Assembly: GCA_013397075.1 (NCBI GenBank)
Contig: VWZS01004498.1
Coordinates: forward strand, 414,614 to 478,613
DNA: 64,000 bases
Direction of reading: 5' to 3'
Origin: Rhabdornis inornatus
Lineage: Eukaryota; Chordata; Aves; Passeriformes; Rhabdornithidae
In this document: piece by piece, positions 12,101 through 27,100 of the stretch
How the letters are laid out: each line of letters begins with the position of its first letter
Position numbering within the stretch: the stretch's first letter is position 1
Translations under genes and position numbers: made by a program
The notes under the pieces: generated by a model
Told to the model about the DNA's origin: nothing
Seen by the model: only the letters and a program-made list of their open reading frames with translations
The model's database searches: none

Positions 12101-15100
12101 ATCCAAATATTTCTGTTTATGCGATTTTTTTCCCCTTAAAATTTTCAGACTCTCTGAGGTGCTGTTATTCATCTGCTCTTTTGTTAATTTCCTACTGATT
12201 TACTTTGTAAGCAGCAGTGAAACAAGCATGCAAATATCAAAATGGAGGCTGTGCTTAAGATTACATGTGAATTTTCAGTACCGCCTGCTTGCATTATGTT
12301 TTAAAGTACAATTGTTAATTATAAGTATCACAGTGTTTTATCTTGGTGGAGAAGAAATATTATTTCCTTAAAATAGATGTTTCTTAATGTGAGTGAAAGT
12401 AAACATGCCTGTTTCTTTTTGGTAAATTTGATACAATGCATTCCAAATTTCAGGGCATAACTACCTAAACAAAAAGAATAAGAGATGATTGTGATTCAAG
12501 AGATTTTGCTATACCAGAAGCCATTTAAACACATTATTGGGTTGTGCCCTAGGCTAGTTATGAGGGGTAGAGTGAGCAGTGGAGGTCATTTGGGAGGGAA
12601 CTGTTGAGCAAAGTAGCTTGGGAACCACTGTTTTACTATAATCATGTGATCCAACCCTCTGGTTCATCAAGATACTGAATCATAAATATTTAAGTAAAAC
12701 ATGCATGGTTTGTATTGCATGTCTCTTTAAGCTTGTGAGAAGAATGCAATGGTAAGTGAAACATGTCTGGAAGACCTGCTGGGTTTTGTTTCAAAAGGTT
12801 ACTGATTGTAATACCTATATAGTTACTGATACTGCTGTATTCTATGTCAAGAAGCTTGCTTTCCCATTTGAAATCTAAAATTTGAATTAAAAGTAATATG
12901 CTGGGATGTTTTTTAGTTAATTTCGTTTTGGAATTGACTTCTGTTTTATGAACTTACAATCAAGTAAAGTTATTCAGATCTAGATAAGCCTACTCTTCAC
13001 TGGCTTGTAGGCAACAGCACCAAAGGGATGTGCTCTGCTCACAGCATTTTCTCTTCTGTCTGATCTTGATTCTTAAATTTTCTGTTTACTGTGACCAGGA
13101 AGTCTTGGTTTGTCTCCATCACATATTGTTACCTATGAGGGTATAGACATCAGTAACAAAAAGCATTTATTCTGCTTGTTAATACAGCTAAACTCAGATG
13201 TCAGAATCTAAGTCTCGGAAAAAGGCCCCTATACTAATTATTATTGGCTCTCTGGCTAATAGAAGGAAGATTATTTCTGAGATTTATGTTTGCTATGGGA
13301 TCATGTAGCTAATGGTATTGCTTGTGGAGTAATGTAGGAGAAACTTGAGAAGAAGGATAGAAAGGAAAAGCAGACAGAAAGCAAAAAGCCCCAAACCAGC
13401 TAGACATATGAGAAAGAAGTTGAGTGATCTGTGCTGTGTATCATTTTATTATTGGTCATTCTTGAGAGTGTTTCAGTGGTGGTTTATAATGAAATGCAAG
13501 GGAGTTCCATCAAGAATTCTTTAACTGTATTCTCCTATAAGGAATTTCACATGGGAAGGCAAAAGACTAAATGGGATATATGAAATGTGATTAAATAGGT
13601 AGAAGTACTAGATGAATAGCAGAAACTATCTCTGAAGTGCATAGCTATAAACACCTGGTTATATTAGAGATAAGATGGAGATTTATAGTGCCTTTTTTTC
13701 TACTTGTCTAGGAATAATAAATGGGTTGGAAGGTATTAAAACTGCCGTTTCCTAAATTTGGGGAGAATGTAATTGGTCCTTCCTTTATGTTAGAAGAAAC
13801 TCACTTTTCCACAGTAATGATTAGTGTGACACTGCTTCTGACAAAATCAGACTGAATTACCTTGATTGACTTTCAGTGTCTTTTCCATATGCATCTGGTA
13901 TTTTGTCTGAGAAAATATTTTAAAGAGATGTTCCTCCCCTTCTTATTTATATCCCCTCGCAGCCTTTCTTCAGGTTGGAGAATAAATATGCAATTAGAAG
14001 CAGATTATGAAATCATGTTTTTTTTTCAGTCAAAAGTGTATTGTTTTGCAAATAAGGAAAAATAGTTTAATTTTAAACCGAAAGAAGAAGGCAAGTGGAA
14101 GAGACAGCAGAACGAGAGAAGTTAAAGGGTGTGAAGCTACTTGATTACCTTTTTTGCCAACTACCAATGAGCTTTGACACAAGAAGGGTTTCCTTGTGTT
14201 TTCTCCCCCAAGCTGGATAATGTACTCCTTTCATACCAAATAGAGTCAGGCTGTATTTTCTGTTTTCATTTAAGAAAATTTGTCTACCTGAGGCAAAAAT
14301 AAAAAGAACATATTCCTAGTTTTGTGTCAGAGATGGCTGGTAATTATCTGAAGTCCAAATAATGTACTTTGTTCTGTTAGCAGTGTACCTGCAAAAACAG
14401 TTAGGTTTTAGATTTTTGTTGTTACAGCCCGTTGTGTGAGAGGTGTTTTTCCAAGGCTCACTCCCCAGGTAGGCAGCAGAGGACATCTTTACTTGCTTGT
14501 GAGTGTGTGAGAGGAAAAAATGCCTTTACCTAGGTCCTGCATTTTGTTTACGTAATGGAAAGCCATTGAAACCCTAATACAAAGCTAATAGCTTTGTCCA
14601 GTAGATGTACGGTTTTATTTGAAAGATGTCCAGTAATTATCTACCTTTTTCTACCAAAAGGTCCATTCTCTCAGGCATACATATGCATAGACCTACATTG
14701 CAGTGAATTTGTTCTGAAAAGTCTTGGCCAAGCTTTTTTTGTCTTAGGATGTTTATTAGAGCTTTTATTCCTCATTGTGCTTAGTGTTGTGGTGACCAAG
14801 GGAAGAGTATTGCGTAGTCACAGCTGAAACTCTTCGGCATTGCTTTTCTAGCAAAAAGCTGTATCAAATAGTATCTATACATTAAGCACTGGCAGAGAGA
14901 TACCTTTCTCACCTGTGTTTGGCTTCAGTCTTCTGGCCTTGAGAGGAAATTAAACCTGAGAAAGCTCTTTAGTAGCGTACTTCTTTTGTTGGCAGTTTGT
15001 AATAAAATACTGCATTGTGTATAACAAAATGAGCTATTATATGCGCAGTTCACGTTACTCTTTAGTGACTTGCCTGGTCAAGAAAGGTGGAGTTTTTTAT

Positions 15101-18100
15101 TAGCATGTTTATATAGATTTCTTCTTCAAACATTTTATATAACTTAGTGTTTATTTTGGAAAAATATCAGGAACTGAAATGTACCAACTTGGCCTTCATG
15201 TTTCTGATCCTGTAAGTTTTGTCAGCTTGGAAGAATTTTTAAGTTACTGGATTTTTCCCCCTGCCCCCAAGCCATTATCCAGCTGAAAGGAAATGTAATA
15301 ATATTAATCAAATTCTAATTGTAATAGTCTCAGCTAATGTATTAATGTACTGAATCAGTGTGGGATTGGTTATTTCCTGGAAAAAAAGATGGCAATTTTA
15401 CCAGGTCTTAGATAGCTTGCATAACTTGTTACAGGATGCTAGATAATTTTTTTATATATATACTTCTTTTGACCATTGCAGTAGCACCTGGAGACACTAG
15501 CAAATGACCTGAAAGTAGCATTGGCTTGAGAATGGACTTTGCTGCTTATCAACTCAGACATACTCAGCTGGAAGATTCATTTATTTAAATAGAAAAAAAA
15601 CCCTGCCCTACAAACAGTTTTCCAGGTTGGTCTACAGCTGGAATCAAGTCAAAGGGATTCCTTTCAAGAGTTGACTGCCACTCCAAAACTGAGGTCTTAA
15701 TTTCTGTGTCTTTCTTCCCAGCTCTTCTTCTGCAGGAGTGTGCACAGCTACTTAAGAACTCACCTGCCTGCTGCCATTGACCTTAGAGTCAGGCCTGTTG
15801 CTAACTTACACCAGTTGATAGTGAGTGGGAGTGGTTGGCTGTTTGTGATGGCAACTTCATTCCATTCCTGCTTGAATCTGATGTCTTTGTCATGCCAGAG
15901 TAATTTAGCTACTCTAAATTTGACCAAAAAATTGGCTGACAATTTTCAAGGTAAATAGTTGCCCAAGTGACAATATATCTTTCATCTGCTGGTATCTTGT
16001 GACCTTTAGTCTAATATCTGTTTCCTAAAACAGTCTAAATGCTGAAACAAACAAAATTAAAAATGAAATATTTGCAGTTTTACTTGCTGGGACTGTTGTT
16101 TCAATGTTTTAGTTCTTCTGATGAAGTAGAGCAGAATGCTACTTAAAATACAGCTTCCTTTCTGCATCTAGAACTTTTAAAAAAGTTTTGGCTAGCTTTC
16201 AGTGCTGCACAACTTAGTTTTTTCTCTTTAGGTTTCGGTTTTTAACCTTATTAATTTTTATTTCAATTATGCAGTTTTTCTTTCTAAGGCATTCTTTTTA
16301 ACAAGATTTAGAGACAAGGCCATGGTATCGTTATGAAACAGAATCTGATTTAAAAAATAAAAAAGTCTTACTAAATGCATGAAGTAAACTGAAGCAATGA
16401 TGTTAAGTATTTTCATCTGACAACATCTGTCTACGGCTATCCAATTTTCATTTAAGGCATTTAGTTTGCATGTTATAAAATCAAAACAGTTAAAAACAAT
16501 TCTCCCCACTGTTTTTTTAATAGGAAAATTAAATTGGAAACTGATGAATTTAAGTTAGTGCAGGAATTAGAGCTATTTATGTACCAATCTTGTGTAAATA
16601 GTTTGCTGTCAGCATGCTTAAATTACATTCCTTATTTTAACATCATTTTCAAAGGAAATTAATAAATTGTGGAAGAATTAGATGATCATGCTTGTATGTG
16701 TTTCACAGTCCTACTTGTAACAGCACAATAGTAAATTATCTCACTTAAAGTTTGCAGAACTTCAGTTAGTCTGGTTAAGTTTTTAGTGCAATATCTATTG
16801 TTGTGGAATAGAATACCATTTTTTCTTCAAATTCTTGAAAATACGGAATTGTCACATCCTTCCTCTGTGTTAGTACTCCATGGGCTTTTCTGCTCTTTGT
16901 TCCAAAACAGCTTGAATGAATTTTCTTACAGCTGGTGGTGGTGAGGTGAAGTTTGTTGCATGTGTATTACTCCTGAGTAAATATATGTTGTGTATGCTGG
17001 ATGTCTGGGGATGCAATATAGATTCTCAGAGTTAAGGAGGTTAGCTTGAGTTACCTTAGTCTCAGATATCCTCAGGATGCTCACAAAAGAACATATTACC
17101 TAGTTTCAGGTACGTATTCCTTTTGCATTTTTCATATACTCTTTTTGCAAGATACTCCTGACACAAAATGAAAACTCTCATGCACCTGTGGAGATGTATA
17201 AGTATCCATGGAGTGAAAGAGGGAAGGGATTTTATTTCCAGTACTGCTACAACTTAAGAAGACGGCTAGAAACTTGTCTTCTGTCTTTTTGCAGTCTCAG
17301 CGCTTTAGGGCCATTGTTTCAGGTTCTGTGCAGTTTTCTTGCCTTTTGTACCTCTTGGCAGGATCACATACTTTGGTTCTGATCTCTGAGATCAGAACCA
17401 AACTTGTCAGTGCATCTGGCTCACAGAAAGTATCTGAAGTTTCTACCAAGGCCAACGAGAGTCTTTTTATAATGCCAGGAATACTCACCAGGACCTAGTT
17501 GTGATTGCCGTCTTGAAGATCAGGCTGGGTTGCACGTGGGTTGTCTTTTACTGCTTGAGAAGACTCATATTTTTTCAAAAGGCAGTAATTTCAAGAGCAA
17601 AAGGAGATAAAAATACACATTGTCAATGACATCGTTGTAATTTATCATAGAGATATGATAGTTCTCAACCTGCATCTAAAATTCATGCCAGTATTTAATT
17701 CATGTATTTCAAGTATGTTTTGTAGTTCATTTAATCAAAGTGTTTTCCTGTATCCTAGTAAGACACTTACTGTGCAGAACTCTCAAGTATATTATATTAA
17801 CAATGATGTCATCATTGATTTAAATTAAAAAAAATAGGTTTTAATCTAATTGTTCACATAATCACGTTTTGAGTGCACTAATTCTGTCCCTACTTCTTTG
17901 AGTCTTTGTTTACTCTTTTTCAGTATTATCACAGTATTAGCTTTTCTCTAACCTACTGGAGCATTCACATTTAGTGCTGTGGCCAAAGGCTCACAGCATT
18001 AAAACTGCAGAGAGCTCTTCAGACTTAAAAAGTATCAAATGAAAATTATCCTAATACGTTGATTTATTAAGTGTTTGCTTTGGTAGCTGTATTTTCTGTT

Positions 18101-21100
18101 TTCATTTAAGAAAATGAAAACAGAACATTTACATTTCCCTGACTTACTGTCAGTGGGAAGCTTTTCATTGTCATCTAGTAGTAGGACAATTATTTGGCTT
18201 TTACCTAAATACAGGAACAGAAACACTTACTGAACAGTTCTGTCTTCATGAATTACTGCTGACAATTCTGTTGCTTGACCCTAGTAGCAGTCTGATATTC
18301 TGTGTAGAAGTACTTAGACCTGCTGGTTAGAGGCTCTGTGTCTTCTTGCTTTCCTTACATGCTTCTGGAGTTTGTGGCTTCTTCAGTGTTAAGCATCATC
18401 GACTCTACTTCCCCCAATTTAGTTAGACCCTCTTAGATTTTCAACTGTGAGAAAAACAGCAAAAGTAAGTGCATTCTGCAGGAGGCATTACTATCTGTAA
18501 GAATCCAGAATCTTGAGTCTGCAGACAGCACATCTCAAGGGAGTACAGTTACAGTAGAGCAAGTAAGTATTCCTTGATGCCTAATGTGTTCTTTGTGGTA
18601 GCACTGGCTGAAATACTTTCATGATTTAAATACTTAAGTATTTGCCTTAGAATAATGTATAGGATCACTTGGAGATACACTATGTGGCATTTCTTGCAAG
18701 GAAACAAATCAGAAACTTAAAATCTGATTTAGAGCTATTGAATCTAGATGACAGTCTTCTTCTGAGTTGGGGTTCACCAGTATTTCAAGATGACACTTTG
18801 CAGTGTACCTTATGTAGCCTTGTAATTTATTCTGTAATAAAAATGTCTAAATTCACACTTAAGATTTGAGGGCAAATCAGAGTAAAAATCATTCATTCTG
18901 TTGAGTTTCCTGTCTGAAAGACTTGAACAGCTGGTCAACCAGTAGAGAGAGTTTAATGTAGATAGTTAAGTTTAGATGGGAAAGAACAAGAACAGTGTCT
19001 TAAGAAATTTAAATGTCTTTATTAAAAGCTTCCTCACATTTAGACATTAAGGCAAGATGAGTCAAGATTCCAAGGAAATGTGGGTAGAACTGTAGAGAAA
19101 ACAGAAAACAACAGGAGAAGATGGAAAGGAAGTGGGAATTAACATTTCTTTTCTTGGGAAAGGTAGGAAGGAAAGCCTCTATTTGGAAAAATAAACAATT
19201 AGAAACAATTGAAATGTCAGTCATATTGTGATTCTGTGAGGAAATATGTGGGAAGGTATGTGCAGTGCTGCTGCAAATCTGTTTTCAGTTCAAAGACTGT
19301 ATTTCTGCTTCTCAGATCAGGAACTTGTAAAGCTTGGCTGAGTAAAAGGGCAGGGTGGCTTTCAGCATCTAGGAAAAGCTGCTAAATTAGAAGCTCACAG
19401 TTGGTAGACTGTTATAATGTAATACTGAGGTGCCTTTGTGACATTCTGCATATATTAAAAAAATCTGCATCCTCTTCCTTTCTCAGTTTACCCTTGTTTC
19501 TGTGGCTCTTGGGCAAACTAATAACTTTTTCCATAGATGAAGAAATAACATGTTCCTAAGTCCTGGTTGAATCCAAGACATAATGTGAAGCTTAATAGAT
19601 GCATTCATCAGATACCTGGTGAAGCAGGTAAATGGCTTGGGTATATCTGTGGACAACAGTATTTGTATCCACACTAGATTGTAGCTGACATACTCAAGAA
19701 TAGTTTAAACTGCGTTTCCATCTGCATTGTTTCATCCTGACAATTTAGTTACTCTTCCCTGAAACACTTTAAACAAATTTCTTACTTACTGCTTTTATTT
19801 GCCAAAAACACTCAATCTTGTTCCATATTGTAGCCAGCTCTGGGCTTTTTATGACTATGAAATACTACCTTTGGAACAAAACTATTCACTAAGATCCCAA
19901 TTTCCATCTTGGAAAAGCCAAACCTAAACCAAATCTAGCACACTAGACAGGGAGCAGAACTTGACCACAATATATGTTTTTCAGAATCTGTTGGCAGTTT
20001 GAAACAATATATTTGTCTAAAATTCCTCTTCATACTTACCTAGAACTAAGTCTTGAGCTTTAAAAGTAAGGGCATATAGAAATTTGAAAGCATGGAAATA
20101 AGAGTAGTGAAGAAAATTTTTCTTTTGTTTAGCCTACGTTTAATTGGTAGAAGACAAAAGTTGCCTCAAATTTGCTAGTGTTTGCATCAGCTTGTCAGGA
20201 CTCTAGGAATTATATAAGTTCTTTTAGGCATCTTCTTTTTGCAGAGTTTATGTAAATTCTCCCAGATGAGGCTGAATTAGAATGGAGCACATCTAGAAGA
20301 ACACCAGGGTGAAATGTAGTCTCTGGTATCTACATGAATTTTCATAATCTCAAATGCCATTGCATTGGAGAGCACTTAATCTGTAGCTCTTCTCCATGGT
20401 TTTCCCTTTCAACATCTTCATGAGTGGCACCTCTCCTCCTTCCAAAAAATACTGGTGGAATTTTAACCTTACCTCTTGAAATAATGTAAAAACCTACTTG
20501 GAGGGCAACAGACTCATTGGTTCTGAGGACCTCATTTAAGGCAATCACATTCACTGTAGGTTTTGATGCAATCCGCTTTCTGCTATACTACATTCTGGAG
20601 AGGCTATATGAACACTTTATCTATTGATATTTCCTTTAATTGTGTTTTAAGTATAATCTACATAGAAAAGTACTAAAAAGTCCTGTCTGTAAATTGCCAG
20701 TTTATGTTGTACTTTTTTGTGTGCCAGGAGTAGAAGATAGTCCTTCTGATGAATAACTAAAGCAATAGCTACACTTTCTTAGTGTACTTTCAATAGCCTT
20801 ACCAGGATAACCAGAAAGCACAGCACTAAATTAAAAACACAGTACTACTTTGTCTTAATTTCTGTTTTGCGTTTTTTAGAATAATTCTATAAGCTGTTGT
20901 ATATCTATGCAAATTGTTGTCTTCTCTACTATTCTCAACTGTTAGGAATGTCTTGTCTTCTTGTCTGTTCTGCTTTTTATTTTTTGTCCAAATAAGTTTC
21001 CCAATTATGCATCTATCATTATAAAACTATTAGAAGTCTCTGTGCTGCTGCAGTAATGGTGGTGATTGGGAGAAACTGGGAATAGGGAGATACTAATGAA

Positions 21101-24100
21101 AAAGTGGAAGGAACTCATGACAGAAGTTTGTAAAGTGGAACAGACATTGCCTAGAAGATGTCATGGATACTGGCATGCAGTAATAGACTTTTTGGACATG
21201 CTTCTACTCTTATGTTTATCTCTATTATTAGAGTGTGACTTTGGGAGGTCAGTGTAATAGGAGAAATCATATGGAATGTTTGACTTCAGTAGTGGAGTTA
21301 GCTCTTGGGATCACAGATCCATTCCCTATTTTGTTCCATTCATCTTTGCATATCTCTCTTGAAGTATATGTATGCAGTCGTAACTGGATTCAGCTACTGA
21401 CTTTGCAGGCACACTATATGCGACTGTCTAATGTTAGTGAGATAATACTGAAATTACCTTCTTAAAACTGTGTGTTATTTTATTAACAGTATTTTAATTC
21501 TTATTTTAAATAAAACCAGAATTTATGCAGTGTACATTTTGTGCTACATTTGATTGGTAAAAGAATTTTGAGTATAGTGTGTAGCATGTAGTCCTAAAGA
21601 ACTGGTTGGAGACTTGCATTGGCCTGTACTTGGCAGCCTTACTGCCTTGCTGTATTTAAATTGCTACTCTGTGCCCTTTTGTGCAAGAGTGAATCAGGCT
21701 TTTGCTTTTTTCTAAAGTTGCTCTAAGTGAATGTATTAGTATACTTAGTAGTTATTTGAAAGATAATTCTATAAACTTTGTTTTGTAGTGGTTTAATGTT
21801 TACTTATATAAAATTAATTTTATATGTAACATACAGATAATAAAGTTATTTGTATCTGAATCTCAAAAAACCACTTAATTTGATAGGAAAAATAGTTTGG
21901 TGGCTCATGCAGAAAACCAGAAGTCACCACTTAGAGATTTTCTAGCTCTTCACATGAAAGATATTTATTATGGTGCTATCTGAAATTGTGAACTTGTGAT
22001 GGTAACAGTAAAGCTCAGTGTGCAGATGACTTTAGGCAAGCTTATCACAGTAGTGCCACGTGTATAAAAAATCAGATATGAGTATGCTTGCTCCTGGATT
22101 CCCACAACTCAGAGCCTGTCATACGCATGCAGACTTAATTTCTAACACTGACTTTTGCAGCCAAACCAGCTAAACGTTCTGCACTTACCGGGTTTTGATC
22201 TGGAATTCTCTTCCCAATGCAGTGATTTCCTAGAGAATTACTTTAACCGTAGTTACATCAGTGATGTAGAGTACAGGACAATCCTGCATGTGGTTTACAC
22301 ATAGGCATGCAAAAGAAAAGCAGACTGTGGTATTGGGGGTTACCAGGCTGAGACTTTATTAGCATCAAGCAAACTTCTGTGTAGCAGTATCCTTTGTCTC
22401 TGAACAGATGAATGCTGGAGATGATTTCTAAGGTAGATCAGCTAACTATTACTCTTTACATATTTTGTCATTGGTTTCTTTCCTGATCTCTGCTGGAACA
22501 GGATGCTCTTTATAGTGTGACCCAGCACAGTTTTTCTTATGTTTTATCAGGCAATCTGTGCAGCTTTGTCTTCATTACAAAGATATGACTCCCAGAAAGA
22601 ACTTAGAGTGGCCACAATGCTCAGTTAAGGTTTCAATGTTTAAGGATAAAAGTCTACATGATAATTGAGTTTGTTTTGCTGAAAAAGCAGTCTCTTGAAT
22701 GTGTCTAGAAAGATGACAGATATTAGTTTGAAGCTTCAACAAAACAAATAAATAAATAAATAAACCTCCCTAAATTATGTTAGTTTGCTTATTAGTTTGT
22801 GCTACTGGCTAATCATTTTCACAGAAAATATGCAAAGTAAACTACTCTGCTAAACCAAAGAAGGGGCTGGGGTTCAGCCTTCTAAAAAGATACGTACAAA
22901 CTGGGTTTTTTTGGAATCCAGACTTTAAGTCCATCGGGAATACAGAATAGCATTTGAGGGGAAGATGTTCCTATTAAAATGTAAATTTGTTAAGACAGTT
23001 GTTGTTATGACACTGTAATTAATTCTTGAATTAGACTGAATGAATGCTCTCTGGGGAGAGGGTACACATACTTGCAAATGTCCATCTTGTAAAGAATAAT
23101 TAGGAGGCCCTTTTGCATCCAAGAAACTGCTAAGACCTATTTTGATTACTGGTACATCAACATTGAAGTGGCTCACGTGTTGCTTATCTCTGTCTAATGC
23201 TGAGTAACATTCTTCCTAAATGTTTTCTTTTCTGTGTATTGTGCAGAAGACATAAATTTCAAATGGGAAATGGAACAAAAGCAATAATGTGTTTATTTGT
23301 TTTCATTAGGCATCTCAGTCTTTCTCAGGTGAAAACTTTTTATTAGATTGATTTCTCACATTACTTTATATATGTATCTCTGTGCATACTAAAAACTTCT
23401 GAAGACCATTGAGGAAGGCTGTTGCTACTACATGTGACACTAATTCCGAAATGCTGTGGAAACAGAAATGGCTACTCAGGATCATTTGAAACATGTGTTT
23501 GTATTTTCTTCGACCTCTGTCCTACCTCTTGTTCCTCAGTTTTTCCCAAATTTCAAGCAAGCAATATTCTCCTGGTGACGGCATTCCTCACTAAGAACAG
23601 TTCAAACTTAAACTATAATACTTTGTTACAGCTTATCTTCAACTTTGAAATGTATAGTAAGATAAACTTTTTAAATACAGGTTACAAGGGCACAGAAGCA
23701 ATGTCAGAATGCACTTAAGAATGTTGACTTTTGACTGACATAGTGCTCTCAAGAATAAGAAGATTTGATCATTATGGTTTGCTTTCTGTCTATTTAATGG
23801 GCTACTTATGTTTGATCTGTGTTTGTTCTTTTTCTCAGATATTAGAATTAAAGAAGAAGATCCTGATCCAGAAGAGTGGCAGCTCAGTGGTGATTCTACT
23901 CTCAATGCTAATGATCTAACACATTTGAGAGTACAGGTTGTAGATGAGGAAGGGGACCAACCACATCAGGAGGGAAAAAGACTGCGACGAGTAGCATGTA
24001 CATGTCCCAACTGCAAAGAAGGTGGTGGAAGGTATGTAAAGTTCAGTGTCATATCCCACATGTAATGATGAAAAATGAATAATGGGCAAGAAAACAAAGA

Positions 24101-27100
24101 GCTTTTGTTAACAGCAGTTGTCTGCAGTGAGAGGAAACTAGAGGCTTATGCAGAGGAGTTTCTGCAATACAGGACTACCACTTTCATTTTGGGGTTTGCA
24201 GGTGAAAAAGCAGATTATTCCATCCTTTCTGAGTTACTCCTTTGAGATTAGTTGAAAAAATGCGGAGTTAGATGTCACTTAGTACAAATGAGGGGGATAG
24301 AACATTGCCCTAAAAATATGAAAATGAAATATTTTGGAATATGAACATCTGTGATTGGCTTCCGATCATATGTCAAGAACTTGATTAAATCCTGTGTTCC
24401 TGCATTTCCTCAGTGATTGAGCATTTTTTCCACAGTTTTCCTAGTTTTCTTTTTCACTGGTTTCCTAGGAAAAGCAAGGTTTGTATAATCTAACAAGGTT
24501 TGTATAATAACTCTAAATAACAAATTTTGAACTGTTTTCAGTCAAAGTTAGTGAGATTTCACTAACAAAGAGCTACTAGATTCCAATTCATTAAACTTCA
24601 GTGTTGTATAGGTTCCAATCTCATTAAAATATTAGTACTTTTTTATTCTGGAAATTTTATTATATTTCAAACACCTAATTTTAAATGTCTTGATTACAGG
24701 TATGAAAGGGGAAGAGTAATAAGCTGCCTTTTACAAGTGAAAATAGTTGTGTTTTTGCTTGAGAGAATTGTGCAGGGGCTTCTTTCCAATATGCTAAAAT
24801 TTGTCCATTTTGTTAATAGTTTCTTCACTAAAATGGAAATCTTTCTTTATTTGGGAGCTATAGTGGAAATCAGTAATGTATCTTTAAGGAATCTGTCAGT
24901 GTCCAGTGGCACTAAGAGTTCTAATAGCACTAGCTGAGTTACATCTCTTGTCAGTTCTTACTGCATATTCTAGATACTTGCCTTGCAAGCAGAGGGAGGT
25001 AATATCTCAGACAGCCATGCTGAGTGTGTTAAGCATGTTTAAGAGAAAAAGACTCTTATACATTTACATCACCAGCAAAGCTAGTGATAATGTCTGCAGG
25101 TTATGCAGCATCTTCAGCCATCAGATTCCTCTTGTTAAATTTCTATGTGTAGTTCACTGCAACATGGCACAGACGTTTCTAAGTTCTTGGTGAATTCTGG
25201 CTCTGCTATGAAAATCTGCCCAAAGTATACCCTGGCTTAAGATTTGTTTCATTTCAGGAGAAAACTCTGAAAATGTGATTTGCACTGCATGTATTCTTAG
25301 GAAACAGAGATTCCAGGTGTTTGATCGTTCTCATGCTCTATTCCAGACTACGGTGGCTTTAATTTAGGAATCTGTACTGTAAAATCCTCTTCCTTCTGAG
25401 TGGAGTTGCTATAAAATCAAATTTTCAAGTTTCAGCCTGAGAGAGAATCTTTTTGAGAGATGGTTTGGGAAGTCTGGAGAAGGGTGTAGTCTGACTGGAA
25501 ACTCAGATTTGCAATTTTTGGGAAAGAGTTGAGATAAGAGTTATGACAGAGTTTAGATAGATGAGTGAAATCCACTGTAAAGGAGGGCCTGGACACATCA
25601 GACATACAAAGTAACTAGGAAAAGTAGGACAAGAAGTCAGGATGTGAGAAGAATTGGAACTGGAAGAGAAACAGGATAATGAAGGACACAATGGTGGGGA
25701 AACAGAAAAGAGTGAAAGTGCTTACAGTTGCTAGAGCAACTTTCCCACCAGAATGTAGAATTCCTTTAGAGTTTAGGAGAAAGGAATAAGCCCACTTTAA
25801 AGAATATCTGAGTGTGATAATGTTCCAAAGCTGCTGGAGTTACCAGTTTATCCCTAGTGCTGGAATTCTGAGTTTTGATTTGTTTTTCAGCTCTGCTGAT
25901 GATTTGCAGAATTTCGGATAGTAGGGCATTTGCTTTTGTAAATTCTTTCAGATAGCATTCGTAATTCGTAAAATGACGTTAAAGTTACAACATTTACAAT
26001 TGGGCAAATACTTAGTTAAGATATCCTGGGCAACTTCAACTTAATTCCTTGTGTATATACATTTATCACTTGGTTTCTAATTACTTTTACTGCATACTAT
26101 TTTTTTCATATGGCATCAGTGCCATTCAGTGGATGGGATGGCTGATACACAGGAAGTGAATCAGGGCTGTGTAATGATTGTCACTTGCTTCACTTATTGC
26201 AGAAATTGGGAGGTGTTTAGGGAATGAGACACAGGACTGCAGCAACAGGGCTCTGAAATTTTGGAGGTGTAGATCTATATACCTCACCTTTTCCACTGCA
26301 GAAGTACTGAGTTCATTCCTGTGAAGAAGTTGATTGAGCAGACTGTGAACATCTACAGTACTCTGAGAAAATACGCTTCTACTACATTAACCTTGACACC
26401 TCAAGCTGGTGGGTGTTTGACAGTTTTGGCCTTAATCTCTTTCTACCTCATAGCAGGATGTACAAAGTGATTGTACTAGTTCAGGTTCACCATACCAAAA
26501 CTTTAAGATGATAAAGCCATTAATATTTGTGAAATGCTTAGAGACTGATTGAGTGTTGTCAGTACCCATGATGAGGAAAAAAAAAGCCCCGGAGAAATGA
26601 ATAAATTCTGTATAATAATTTAATGTAGTGCAGAAATAATATATAACTAGTAAAACAAGAAAAGTAGTTTAAATCAGTATGAAAAAGCTGATGTTTCACT
26701 CAGTTAATACTATTGCTCCTATGCTCTGCGTGGAGAAGGAAAAGGAAAATGGCTTCACATACGCAGACTTCATCATAATTTAATATATTGTATAGCACTG
26801 GTTTCAGTATTTCTTGCATTTTCTGGATTCAGAGGCGAGTTGAGAAGTTCTTTCTGGTTTTTGTTGTTGGCTTTTGGAATTGAACTACATTGCAGTCTTC
26901 AGATTTGTACCAGTTTTGTGAAGTGAGAAGCCACTATTATCTTTGCCTTGGTGGGAGAGAAAGTAGGAAGGGAAGAAGATGATCTTTAGATTTGTAAATT
27001 AACACCTTTTAGTCCCAAGCTTATGTAATAAATGGGGAATAAGCAAGTGAACAGAGAGACACATGCCTCAAAAGATGACTCTGTTTCCAAACAGAATGTA

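Larger units (their letters stand above)
11695..23838 (+). other. SP3: SP3 intron 3
   Basis: AT-rich intron of 12,144 bp. It contains a perfect 31-nt palindrome (17372-17402), a hairpin (18094-18125), a 30-bp exact direct repeat (14250-14279 and 18086-18115), an (AAAT)n run (22746-22764) and one exon-like segment (18482-18562). A short palindrome caatgatgtcatcattg with an ATF/AP-1-like core lies near 17803. The acceptor is ttctttttctcag at 23838. I recognise no coding exon of another gene. Confidence 0.85.

Noticed and set aside
22054..22068. E-box plus TATA-like string (ccacgtgtataaaa) as an intronic promoter
   Set aside because: A single motif pair in AT-rich DNA with no initiator, CpG content or downstream exon. 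Chance is sufficient.
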